The notes under the pieces are model-generated. The model saw only the letters and a program-made list of their open reading frames with translations, was not told where the DNA came from and made no database searches. Below are positions 24,801 to 37,100 of a stretch of 64,000 nt of DNA, piece by piece. The stretch covers positions 806,001 through 870,000 of the forward strand of contig JAEBUN010000009.1 in assembly GCA_023014365.1 (NCBI GenBank). Direction: 5' to 3'. A program made the position numbers and the translations under genes. The stretch is from Lepiota brunneoincarnata (taxonomy: Eukaryota; Basidiomycota; Agaricomycetes; Agaricales; Agaricaceae). Numbering within the stretch: position 1 is the first letter of the stretch; each line of letters opens with the position of its first letter.

Positions 24801-26922
24801 AACCATGCTACTGGCATTGGCATAGAGGAGAACAGAATATTTTGGGTGAGTCGCTTCCGTCTGACCGATTTCCGTCTCCTACTCAGGCGGCCTCATCCTT
24901 CCATGGTTATTATTCGGGCATTTTGGCTCAGCCCTTTTCAAGAAATCCTTGATCACGAACTAGGGTCCCCCTGCTCATAAATCACCCAACACATGAGGTC
25001 AAGGCGGAGCGCACGGGTTGGGGTTTTGGGGGGTCCTTTGAGCGCCTGAGTAGGAATAAATATCCGTGACCCAGGTATCGTCGCCTTTACTTGTTATTCG
25101 GCGACCTTGTCATTAAAAAATCCAACCCTAGACATAAAGCCGTTCCAAAAGTTTGAGCCGTATGCATCGCCTGCTTGTGCTGGAATGCACCTTGATACCA
25201 GGGGGAGCATGGAGGTGTGAAAACACAGTGGCATGTGGCCACGAGGAAAATTTGTATCTCGTCCTCAATAGGTCGTTTATTAGCATTGCCCTCATTCAAT
25301 GTGGATGCTCAATTGTTCTCGGGGGAAAGGTACGTCTACTTTACCATTAAGCTTGCCTAAAATTATAATTGTCTGGACAGGGACACCTACTTCCAGTGGG
25401 ACTTCACTTCAGGTCGACTATCCTATCCTCATACCCAAGCCTCCAAGCTCGTTCGGCGGTTGTTCCAGCCCTTGAGAACCCCAAGCTCCAGTTAGGATAA
25501 ATGCAGGATTGGATTGAAAGGCGGAAACCATTTCCCATGGCTCAGCCTAGCTCGTTGCAATTTTCATGGCAGCGTTGTTCTTATTTGTGGACTACGCCAC
25601 CTCAGGGTAGCTCCGATACGTTTTCATAGGTGGCACAGACTTATACGAAGTATGTTGTATTTCTCAGGTCTGTATCGTTCGGCTTGTCCGCGTGTACTAA
25701 AGAGAAATAAAGCAGCGTACTCGATTAGTCGTGAAATCCCCTTGCTTTGTGCCATCAATTAGATGGACCGAGTTAAAGATGTTAGTCGAAACACTGCTGG
25801 TGTGAAGGTTATGCTAGAAAGTTCGCCATCTAATTACGAAAAGCTACCCGCACCGAGTACCCGTTCGAGATCGGTTCTTTGTGGCAAAAAGGACTTACGA
25901 ACCCTCGGGACCTGCAACAAACTGGACCCAATCATAGCCAATTGAACTTGCCAAGGACCTTTTCGTGTCAGCCGTACCTTCCGCGCCACCCCGATACAAC
26001 CACTCTCACTCCCCGACAAGCTCGCGTCTCCCCAAACGCGAGCGAGAAAAAAAACTCGTCCTAAATGAGGGAGGGAGCTTCTGAGCAAATGCACCATGGA
26101 AGCTCAACTCGCTGTTGTGCTCTTTCCCTCCAAACTCTCGTAATTCCCACCACCATAGCGACATTCGACTCTTGCGATTTGCGGGACGCGTACAACGCAA
26201 GTCCAATTGTATACGGAAAAGCGGGGGGTGTAAAAGCGTGGAGGGAGCGGGAAAAAGTGCGGATGATCAATGACCCATAACGGTTCTGAAGTGACAAGGA
26301 TCCCCGCATACTACATCCCTCAAAATACCGTGCCTAGACGTCTTCTTTTCTCAGGGGGAAGGGGCACCGGGGAGTGAATATTCTAAAGGGTAAGGATCGC
26401 TGGAAACCTCCAGATCGTTGGCGCAGTCTTTCGAATCATTTCAACCTTGGTGCCGGCCTCCACGCGAGTTCTATACATTAAAGGGTTCGAAGGGAAGGAA
26501 AGCGGTTGGGAAAGATGCCCGGAGTTGCGGCCTCGGTCGATGCTCAGCGCTCACGCTCGTGATGCAATCGTTAACTGGGGTCGAATTCCCTCAAAATAGG
26601 CCAGTCAACCTCTTAGCCCAAGCGCAAAGGGTTTTACTTGCTGAGATATGTACGCGTCGAGGTGGCTATAACTGTAGAAACGCAAAGACTTTGACCGGGC
26701 CCATGGGCGTGCAGGAGCAAAGTACTCGAAAGCTCTAATGATTAAGACGCAATCTAAACTTGGCAAGGTATAAGGGCGAACCAAACCAGAACACTAGCTA
26801 ACAATCCGTATCAGAAGTTCAAGACTGATCAATATCTCTTAAACACACTCCCACGTGCAACTTGGGGAGGCGATAGCGGAATCTCATGATGAACCCAAAG
26901 GTTGAAGGCATGTTAGGAAGCC
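21836..26922. other. 5-kb gene-poor stretch
   Basis: The longest open frames are around 60-105 codons, scattered on both strands and without family motifs, splice-consistent neighbours or bias. I saw no transposon ends, tandem arrays or tRNA. Its left end may hold missing 5' exons of the unknown gene at 21130-21835. The right end is the 3' region of the AAA ATPase gene. Decayed mobile DNA cannot be excluded by eye. Confidence 0.4.
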
Positions 26923-29676
26923 TTAATCATCGTCGTTGTCAAAGCGCGACCCTCGCAAAAACGCCCTAGCGCCGCCTTTGTCGACAGAGAGTCTAATCAT
27001 ATCTCCTTTATCCAGGTCTTTGAACTACGGGAAGAGCACGAGGGCGCGTGTGGTCCTTAACAAGAGGGAAACATACAAAGGGGAGCTCCACTCACTGTCA
27101 ACTCGCGAGTTCTGTGTAGACTCTCGATCTCATCGATCCTGTCCCTTACATTATCCAATAGCTCGTCGAAGCCTTCCTCGTCGCAAACCTCTCGGGCGGC
27201 GTGCAAAAGCAGCATCGAGTCAGGTCGAACGTCATGATGAATCTATGGTTTTACATTTAGGATGTCGATGTCGAACTGACATCGGAATTGACGCACATCA
27301 GTCGATATAATATTTTGACGATCAAGTTCTGTGGTATATACGTCAAAATCCATGTTCTGTGACTTGAAAAAATGCCAGTAGCAATATTCCCGACCTTCCA
27401 GAAAATCTGCTCGCGTCATAATTTGTCGACACTTTCCCTATTGAGACAAGGCATGAGCGTCAGTAACAACAAACACGGCGCAAACAAGAACTGAGGGGCA
27501 GAGGCGCACATAGGAAATCTTGGGCAATGGTAGGTCTGGGAGATTTTCTGGGTCCAGAAGTCCCGCATGCATAGCTTCTTCCCTCTCCTTCTCTTGTTGC
27601 TTGTGAATCTTAACAAATTCTCGAAGGAGTAACCAAGAGCAGGAACTCCATTTTTGCTGGATGATATTGCGTCAGTTACCTCCCAGGCCGTTTCGAGCTC
27701 GAGGGACTCACCTCATCCATAACGTCATCATCACAGTCGGAAATCAGACCTTGGAGTACATGAGTCTGGTGGGGATTGTAGAGGAGAGAAGTATGCACCA
27801 ATTTGGCTCAGTAACCATTCCTTCTCAACGTCCAACATATGCTTGGCTGTCCCAATAATATCGTGCGCCCTAGAGATCTTAGACGCAGCTAAGACATCTA
27901 ATTGTCGCTAAGAGGGGGACGGTGTACCTTATTCAAGTAGGACAATCTACCACCGACTATTTCGACCGCCTCATTCAAAACGTCGGAGTCCACCGGTCGT
28001 CGACCAACGGACCTGCGTAGGCGCACTATTGCGTGTTGAGCCTCGGCGGTACTGAGATCATATATTGATACCGTCTATTGACGATGAGGTTATGGATGTG
28101 CGCCAAATAAAAAGGAACTCACATGCATTCGGCTACCGGTTCTGCCTGTTCATAGATTGTTGATGGATACTTAAGACCATAGGAATGGCACGTACGCATA
28201 TGGTGGTAAGGCCAAAAATCATCCCTTAACGCAAGTTGTGAGGATAGTGAACGATTGGTTGCGAACAGGCTTACGAGCTAAATATCATGGTTAGGATACC
28301 TTATATCGGGCGATTGAGTTTTTTGGAAATTGCTGTAAGAAGGGGGATGGGGCTTACCACTTGCTGCCCAAGCTTCTGCCCGTTGCTGAAGCTGCAAAAG
28401 CATGCCTCGGCCGTCATCGTCATTTTTGAAGTGGTGCACGTTGTTAATGATGAGAACGAGGGGTCGATGGGATTTCTGCGAAACCCGGAGGGCGACTTTC
28501 TCCAACTTGTTCAGCGCTAATTGAGGATGCATCATTGGTTAGTGGGGAACAGGGATCACATTCATTCAAATCTCACCTCTTTCGATATCAAGACCCGGCC
28601 CTCCTTGAGTCGGGCACTTCATTAGCCCCTACAAAAGCGAATTAATGAGTGTTACGACTGACCTTCTCTGGGGTCCCGCCGCTGGAACAACCCAGTCTGG
28701 GAATCCTCATTGAATTCGTAGTTAAGGGCCTTTCCGAGCCGCAGACGAAATACTTCTAGATCGGGGTGAGCATCACACATAGAAACCCCATCGGCTTGAC
28801 ATGCTGCCATTGACTTGAAAATCATGGAACCTTTGCCGGAGCCCTAGCCAAGAGCCAACAGGCGAAATGAATACAGGAGGGGCAGGGAAAAAATCAAGTA
28901 AATACCTTCGGTCCCAATAGCATATAGTAATGTCCAGCCTCCTTTCCGTGCACGATGGAATCAATGAAATCCTGCTCCTTCCTGCGCAAATTCAGCGTCC
29001 ATGGATCCTCTTCATAGACGTCGTGGCTATCCCCATCAAACTCGTCGACGGATATGCGTTTGTTGTGCTGTTTGGCGAGCTCAAGAGCTGGATCGTAGCC
29101 GGGGGCGAAAGCGGCTTCAACCTTGGGCACTTGAGAAATATATACAACATGGGTTTACTGAGTGATGCTGACCTTGTCAAGCACATTTTTTTTGTACCAC
29201 CTCACGTAGGCAATCCCTCCAACAAACACTGGTACCGCCAATTGGCTATGTATTTAATTGGATAGTAGATGGCGCTCACCCATGCCCAAGCCAATGACTG
29301 TGGTTAGTGCTGCGTCGAATAACGGCGAGCGAGTAATCTGAAATACACTACTACCGCCTGGACCAGGTCCACCGCCACCTCCAGGCGGATTAAACCCAGG
29401 CACGCTCAGCGACTCGCTACGTTCCTGCACTTCGTGACGGTGTGCCGGGGGCTGGGACGCATGGGGTGGGACTGGGCGTTTTGCTTTCGGTGTAGGGTGG
29501 GGAGCTGGGTCATTATCAGTGTTCTGAGTATGTACAGAACGGGGTTGTTGGGTGAGAAGTATGATGGGCGCGTGGTCATTTATAGGGTGCTTCTCGAGAC
29601 GGAATAAAGGATGGGAAGAGCGCAGGAGGCATCGACGGCTTGCAACAGGGAGAGCCAGTCTTTGCAGCGAAGCCAT
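26923..29676 (-). CDS. probable mitochondrial membrane AAA-type (Orc1-like) ATPase, 16 exons
   Basis: The exon model is 29676-29280, 29228-29173, 29121-28906, 28843-28663, 28603-28577, 28516-28358, 28299-28275, 28224-28196, 28145-28123, 28074-27928, 27877-27799, 27749-27712, 27656-27510, 27437-27297, 27242-27096, 27024-26923. The total is exactly 638 codons (637 aa), all in phase. The N-terminus is Arg/Ser/Leu-rich without early acidic residues, as in mitochondrial presequences, followed by a Pro/Gly-rich linker. One membrane segment lies at about 122-145 (LTTVIGLGM-VFVGGIAYVRWY). A P-loop spans the third intron at about 220 (LLGPK-GSGKGS). A Walker-B-like strand is near 310 (RPLVLIINNVHHF, with Asn where Asp/Glu is usual), and a sensor-like strand follows near 350 (GILTMIFSSDDFW, then GSRM-TVSIYDLS). 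A helical region follows, with RADFLEGREYCYWHF near residue 520 and EVCDEEGFDEL, ending in an acidic DNDDD tail. The general P-loop assignment is solid. The exact subfamily and substrate are not known. Confidence 0.8.
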
Positions 29677-32657
29677 TGTGGAGGAGAAAGAGAGTTTGTT
29701 TGCATTCCACGTGTCTTTCTACCAGCCTTTCATGTTCCCCAGTGCGCATGTCAACGCCCACCGATAGCAAACAACGAGCAGCTATCGCTAACTCTTTTCC
29801 ATCTGCGCTGCAACAAATATTCTGGCCACCCGGAATAAATCTTCTCATACCGTAGTCAACCCGGATTAAAATACCCACTTGGACTATTCCAGCGGTAAAT
29901 GTTCGCAGGAGCCGCTACACCGTCTTCCGTTCAAGGCTTCCATTTCTTTTCACTCACCTCCCTCCTATACTGCTTCTCTTTCAAGCCTGTGTACCATAGA
30001 CGAAAATTCAGATACCACGGAGAGTCGCATGCACTTACCACCCCTTCACTCACCTCCCGAGATGTAACGCATTCCGCTCTTCTAGCCTAGTCCCGGTGGG
30101 AACCCCCAGAAGACGTACAGGACACAGGCACTCCGAAGCTCAACCTACGCTGATAGATGCTTAGGCGAGCTCTTCGCGTACTTGCGTACTTGACTTTGTC
30201 GAATCGATCCTGGACCCCGTGAAGCGCCTGTAGAGACTGTCCTCGGAACTGTGCCCCTGTTGCTCTGACTCGTCAAAACATGAATGGCGAGAACTCGTTG
30301 CGCAATATCCTCGCGATGGATAGTGATTCGTAATGATCTTTTGTGGTTTACTCTTGGAGATGTACATGGCTGTATATTCGCCCTACTCGTGCTCTGCTGC
30401 ATCACCCTTGGCATCCGTCGAGCCTCCTGGCTGACTCACTTGTCAGCACGCCCGATGAAGAATGTAAGGAGAATGCTAACCTTTCATGAACATGCTCGTA
30501 CGGGGCGCTCCCGCATGACCGTCATTTCGCGGTGCAAGTCTTGCTGTATCGACACATATCCAGCGAGACCCAGAGGAGTCATCCCTAGAGTTTACCAGAA
30601 GATAGACCCCCTCTCGGCTCTGTAGCTGCCACCCAATGTCCTGACTGCGATTGACGATGGATCAACTGAGAGAATTGAGCTCCTGAAAGAGCTTGAAACA
30701 GGCTGTCGGATGCTTCAGAATCGACCATCGCCTTTCCGAGCGCACCTAAAACTGGTCGACCGTATCGCGCTCGCCCTCCTTCCTGCCTGTTCCTTTGCAT
30801 CCACAGCTTTCGCGCCTTCGTCTCTCCGCTTTCGCGTTTGCCACGTCCGTTTATATCCCGCCTTCGCTGATGGATGCTCACCCTTTCTGCCACAACTTCG
30901 TCGAGATCCGTGTTGCCTTTGCCGCAACCGGTCTTTTGGAAGGCCTGCTCCACCCCCGCATTTAGAAAGAGCATCAAACATACCAGTTACATGCGCGGAT
31001 ATCCCGTTTCCATGCTGTCCGGGTTGGGTGTAGTGATCAAGAATAGAGGATGGTGTCCGGTCAGGGTCAGTTGAGCCGGCTACTTCAGCTTCTGAGCCAC
31101 TCAATAACGATCACACTTCGTCTCATGACTCGGAGGCGTCATAAAGGAGAGTGTCGAAGCTGTAGAACCCGACTTTCTTGGGGCTGAGGAGCAGACTGAA
31201 GGTCGGGTCATTGCCATCCGATCTATTCCCTCTGCCCCCCCTAGCTTTGTGGGTGGGAAGTACCCTCATCCTCTCTTTTTTATTCCCACTCATATCCACG
31301 CTGCGACGGTCGACGCAGGAGCTCCTTTTTGTCCCAACCTCCCCTCTTCCGCATCTTTACCAAAACCTCAAGCCAAAACCAGATAGCCAAGATGGGGATC
31401 TCACACACGTACCAAACAAACCATGCTCCTACTTCTCATGATCAAACGTCGGCCATTTCCCGACCAACAAAGAAGGGTTGAAAAAAGTAGAAAGTGCACG
31501 GGACAAGCCGGTGTTTTGGACCAGAAGTTTGGTTCATACAACCTCCGTTCGTGTCACTTGCGCCGGTAGCCGACAGGTTCTGGAGATTCCAATCGCCCAT
31601 CGGATACTATGGAACAACTCGCTCCGGCTATCGTCGGGATTCAAGATGTCGAGCGAATCCGTGCCATGGTAGCTAGCGGAAATCGTTACGGTGCCATCTA
31701 GTCCACCTGTCCCGTCCACCTGTCCCTACATCCCAACATCTAAGTCCATGGCTATTCTTTCGCCTTGAGCACCTGCCAGGCATTGTTGTCCCACTGACAG
31801 CTAGAGGCTCAAGATTCATCATCTTGGGATACCGAATCCCAAGATTACACGAGACCCAAGTCTGAAAGTCTCACGCGCCCACATGCACTTACCGCAATCT
31901 TTCGGGAACGATCATTACTCATTTATCAAGAGGGGGCGATTTCCTGACGTCCCAACACATTTTTAGCTCCTTGTTTTTTCTGCAATTGACAGAGAAGCGC
32001 CATGAGGCGAAAAAGGCTAGTCACTTGCGAAATGTGCGGGCTAGATTTATGCGATCCTCTTCGTACACTCAGGCCACGCCGCTCCGTGACCACCGTATAC
32101 AAGAGTGGCACCACCTTGGGCACCGAGAACAAGGGTCTATTGAATGGCAGAGCCGTCGAGTCACGCAGCGTATTGATGATGTTGAATGACCCGTTCGCAG
32201 GGGACTTGGTCCCCGCCGATGGCTCGGACACAGAAGTTTTGGTTTCCTGGGCGTGTCCCTCGGCTGGATATCTTATCAGTACCGATTACGCTGACCCCAC
32301 TCCTACAACGGCCGGGGTGTGGGCGAGTTGGTGAAAGACCAGAGGTTCTACGGGCTAAGCATTTCTGCTCCTTAGAACGCCCTCTACAGGGTTCGTACTT
32401 TGCCCTCGTTAGTAAATGAAGATGCTTACCGCAGTGATGACAGACAGGAAGCCGCTGGGTGCTCGGCGACTAGGTTGGCTAGATGGCTTGCGTACATAGG
32501 ACACAGGGACTTTGTAACCCCAAACGTGGAACCCATTTGGAAATTTTTTTACTACATAAATAAGAGAGCCGTGGCCGGATGGCCCGGCAACAGACCGCCT
32601 GCTTTCTTCCTTCTACATCTCGAGCCACTGCCTACTATCACCTTGCACATCTCCGTC
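29677..32657. other. 3-kb stretch with only weak coding hints
   Basis: No gene could be assembled. On the minus strand, 30715-31104 and 30585-30977 contain open frames rich in Arg/Lys/Gln/Ser. A short piece near 30490-30585 (GMTPLGLAGYVSIQQDLH) resembles one ankyrin-type helix-turn-helix. Frames and splice phases do not connect, so it may be a relic, an indel-broken gene or chance. Plus-strand 32002-32334 and its antisense partner 31926-32231 have no recognisable features. The first 300 bases upstream of 29676 probably hold the ATPase promoter. Confidence 0.35.
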
Positions 32658-33244
32658 ATGTCCAGTATCGAAACTATCGAACTCATCCATACTTTTGGGC
32701 ATCTCACCCTCGAACGGGATCTCTGCCCTGGGGATTCTTTATTGCCACCCACGGACACCTTTCCCCTTCTTCCACCGGTGTCTACTCTGCTCTCTCGGGC
32801 ACCTTTATCAACGGCAGACTCTGATTTCGGCACAGAGCCACCGTTGGACTCCCTCCTCCAGCAACTGTCCTTGAAAGACAGGGACACAAGCCACGGCTCC
32901 GTCAAACGACATCCACGCCGCCCAAGGTATGTAATCATCACCATCCCACACCGCCATATTGAATTACTTGTTTTTATGTTTCCACACAGACCTACCCCAT
33001 TCTCGCGCCAAAAATGTTATTCACAACGGACACGCGACGATGCTGCGGCGATCGAGCGGCTCTCCCGCACCATCCAACAAACCCTCTTCGGGCCCACAAG
33101 GTCAGTTCATTTTCACCGTAAGTATTCCCTGGGCATCAACGTCTGAACGAGTATCCATCCACCAGGATGCGGAGGGTAGGTTCTTGCGATCGGGCCAACC
33201 CCAGCTGCAAGACGCAAAACCATGATCAACATGGGTCCCATTGA
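32658..33244 (+). CDS. unknown small Arg/Ser-rich protein, three exons
   Basis: I do not recognise this protein. Exons 32658-32926, 32990-33100 and 33166-33244 join in phase (153 codons including stop; 152 aa) with gtatgt and gtcagt donors and cacag and ccag acceptors. The first exon is Leu/Pro/Ser-rich. The second has a charged helical segment (RTRDDAAAIERLSRTIQQTL, then FGPTR). The short last exon is Cys/His-containing (VGSCDRANPSCKTQNHDQHG). No membrane segment or signal peptide is apparent. It could be lineage-specific. The in-phase joins and the amphipathic segment in exon 2 are the only support. Confidence 0.45.
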
Positions 33245-34155
33245 TTCGCTGCGCCTGAGATCCACTTACTCACTATTACTCCTTGCTACCTAGGGCCTTA
33301 CCGCCCCTCTAGGGGTGGCTCTCACGGCCGGTGTCCTTTATGTTTGGTCGCATAATGTATTCTACACAAACTCACGCCGCGTCGACACTGCTCCAAACCC
33401 ATCTTCTCATTATCCACATTTTGCATTGCATTCATCTTTTCTTTCATCACCCTGCACTGTTCATTTTTCACTTGCATTGTATCTGCCTGGTTACTTTCAT
33501 ATTCTTCTCATTATAATACATAACCTCCTGCTGAAAATATCCTCCACCACCATTTTGTGATAGGTGTTGTCCTAATTTTAGACTGCCATTGAATGGATGT
33601 CAGTGGCCGCTGAAGTGCTGACCTTTCGTAAGAAAAAAAGAAAGGGCTAAGCTGGCACTTCGTGTTACAGGATTGAGCAGATCCCGAGATCAAGAATTGA
33701 GTTTGTGGCAATATTCTACCCTGATGCCGCGCCAAAAAATTGCTCATGAACACTAACCCAACACTTGTGACACTTGTGAATGGTCCGTTCAAAGGCAACT
33801 CTACTGTCCTGTCTCTAATAAGGCACAGAGAGACAAACCTATTCCAAAAACTATTGGGAAAACGAGGGAGAACTCAATACGGCGTGTTACCTAAGGCAGG
33901 GTGTAGTTACAAATTTCAAATCAAGATTATCCAAGAGATAAGAGTATGTGGCAAAAAGCAATGAATGGAATCGGGGGGTTGGGATTTGAATAATCATCCA
34001 TTTAAACACGAACAGGAGAGAGCGTGTGGAAGAGCGGATAATTGCAGCATTGTACGTACGATATGGTGTGGTGCAGCAGTTTAAACGGTGGGAATAATAA
34101 GACAAGCCCGGGCAATGATTCAAATAAGGGGGGTCCGTTTGGTGGTTCGTACCAA
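33245..34155. other. convergent spacer
   Basis: This lies between the small plus-strand gene and the 3' end of CSC1-like copy B. It is AT-rich and pyrimidine-rich around 33390-33560. No coding signal was found, and both 3' UTRs are probably here. Confidence 0.45.
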
Positions 34156-37100
34156 TCAATAATTCCGCCTATACGTCCCCCGCCCTGCCATGTTGCCCGC
34201 CCCTTGTCCCGGGTCGTGCTGCGGCGAGCGCCTTTGAGGGGTTGCAGACCTTGAAATATTGGTCCACTGCTGACTGGGACTCTGCTGATGATTTGTGGGG
34301 CTTGCACCACCCACGCTCCATTGTTGTGAAGGGGATTGAGGGGGATACTGCACATTGGCCCACTGTTGCGACTGCTGTCTCGGTGCGTGCCCATGCCCGC
34401 TTGTGCTCCACTGCTGAGAAGGCTGGGAACCATGAGAATAGTTACCCGGTCCAGGTGTAGGTGTAGATCGAGCATTATGATGTTGAGGATCTGTGGTATA
34501 TGAGGGACTAGGAGAATACGGGCGCTCTTGAGGCCGATGGATAGGTGCTTCGCGGGACCCGTTGCTGTATTGGTATAATTGGGGTGGTGTGTCAGACACC
34601 AGCGTCTGTTGGGATCCGAATCCGTGCTGTTGGAAGTCGTGGCCGCGAAGGCTCAGAAGTGGTTCTTGCATAGAATCGATAGGTGTCAATTCGATATCTG
34701 AAGAGCTCGTCATGTGGCCGCGAGGTCCGTTGGTGAGATACGTCTCATAGCCCGAAAGCCTTGGGGTACTGGTGTTGGCGAAGTACTGAGACTTCGACGC
34801 CTGAAGTGTGGATGCATTATCCAATAGTGTTGTGGATACAGTTGACTGTCGATCCCAATCCAGCTCCCCTCTGTCACGCTGGTAGAGGACAGGGTCATAC
34901 TCCAACTCGTGTTGGCTGATAGCAGCGATCTTGATGCCACCAGGGACGACCTGTGCATCCAATTTCTGTCCGCCGTATTCATCGAGTCTCGCCTTATCGT
35001 TGTTAATCTTGCCGGAGTATACTTGGCTCAGAAGTGGCATCATCTTGGCATGCAACATGGGTGTGAATAGCTCCATATGCAACGCAGGGTGGCCAAAACG
35101 CTTCCCGAGCCTGTTGCCTTTGTGGTCCGCCCTCTCCGAGTGCACCTTGGCAAGCCGAAGCTCTTCCTCGGTAGGTGAGAAATACTTGAACTGAGGCAGG
35201 AAGGTGCGATTAATATAGATTTTGTAAGCCAAGACGATAAGCATGGGGGGTACTGTGGACACCCATTGGAAAGAGCTGAAGCGGTATTGAAGACCAATGG
35301 CTAAGGAGATTAGCCAGTAGTCAGGCGCGCAGGAACTGCACGATTACTTACTGAGGATCATTAACAACTGCATCAACACAACACAAGCAAGAAGGCGATT
35401 GATAACAACGTTCCAGATGCGCTGCACGCTAGATCAATAACTCTGAAATAAAGACAGCACAGAATTAACGTACCCCGCCACTCTCGACTTTCGAAACAAA
35501 AACGAACATCAACTGGTACTTGTATACCCAGGAACTTATCCAGAAAACGATAGCAGCGGCGACAACAACGAGCGGCGCGAGAGGAGCGAAAACAAGTCCG
35601 ACAGCACCCATAAAGAGCTAAGACCGTACAGATGATTACCATAGGGTTTGTATTCAGATATCACATAAAACTTACAATGTTGGAGCTATTAAGGTCTTGT
35701 TAGAACGATATCCAAATGCACTTATACGAAGAGGCTCACTAGTAAATGGCATATTGGAACTCGGGCGGCTGGGTCCATTCACGTATATCACGGGGGGTAC
35801 GACCAAAGACGCTATAAAGGCGATGATAAGAACCATTTCAGAGGGTGAAAATACTGATATTTACTGTGTCTTGAAAGATAGCCAAACGAGGTTCACAATC
35901 TGCGCGAGATCGAAGATGGCCAAGAAGCCACGGAGTCTAGTCGAAATGAGCATTGTACTCAAAATGGACAAATATGCTTACGGGAAGAACGTCAACCAAT
36001 AAGAGGCTTGGTTGATGTAGGTCCTGTTGATAGTGTCCGGGAGATCTAGTGAAAGCGTCAGGTGTTGCCCTAGAGCAAAGGCGTGAGAAAGGCATACTAT
36101 GAAGATTGTCCAAGATTTCGGAGAAGCTGGTACGCCGACCAATTTGTTCAATGATTTCCTTGACGGAGTCTGTGAACTCGACCATCAGCTGGGTTCAAAA
36201 TAGGCACAAACTGACATACTAAAAATAACACCAATCAGCGTAAAAATTACTAGTTGACTGATTACCAAGAAGGCAAAGTAGCGTGCAATCACAGCTCGGT
36301 CGAGTTTGGAGTGTGTGAGTGCTCCCATGTACTGATTATCATCAACGATCAGTTCGCAATCAGCGCTGCGGCAGGCGGAAAAACTCACCTTGGTCAGCCA
36401 TCGCATGATGATTGGTAAGAAGAATCCAAAGAATCCAGAGATCGCAGGTGGCAGGACACCGGACACGAATGCAAAGGAAAAAGCATTGGTACCATACCAA
36501 TCTTGCAAAAATGGAACATAAGTCCTCAGCTAACCACCACCGCGATGTCAGCCAAAGCTTGCGGAGTAAATTGAATGAAACTACACGCACAGCGTCCAAG
36601 TTGGCCAAAATAGAGATAATAAACAACGGAGCGGTGTTGAAGAAACAGACAAGGCAGAGCCACAAGAAGCCAATCAACTTCTTGTGCGCCAATTCACCAC
36701 TAGTTTTATTTATGTTGTTCCAGATCTACGGTCAGTTCGTTGAGCATAGGAAATCCAATAATGGAAAACAGAACAAATGCCCACAATGTCCTTGGGGTTG
36801 GGTGCTAATTCGATGGTAGTTCCCTTCGGATGCTTGCCCTCCAATATTTTTGCAACAATGTGTGCATAGGGAACAGCGGCCATACTGGCAAATCCATAGT
36901 TCTCAGCCTTCCGAGTATCAATTTGAGCGCGATACTCTTCGATGGCGGCTTCGGTACGTCTGAGTTTGGCACTGGACAAGAACCAATTAAACAAGTGTTC
37001 TGGGGGGACAAGTCAAAATGACTTACGTGTAGTATTCAATGGCATCCGTCTTGACACCACCACAACCACAGGTCGCCTTAATCCTGATAGTGGGTCTCTT

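Noticed and set aside
29677..32657. Ankyrin-repeat gene on the minus strand
   Set aside because: Only one short helix-turn-helix-like piece is seen, and frames and phases of neighbouring segments do not connect.
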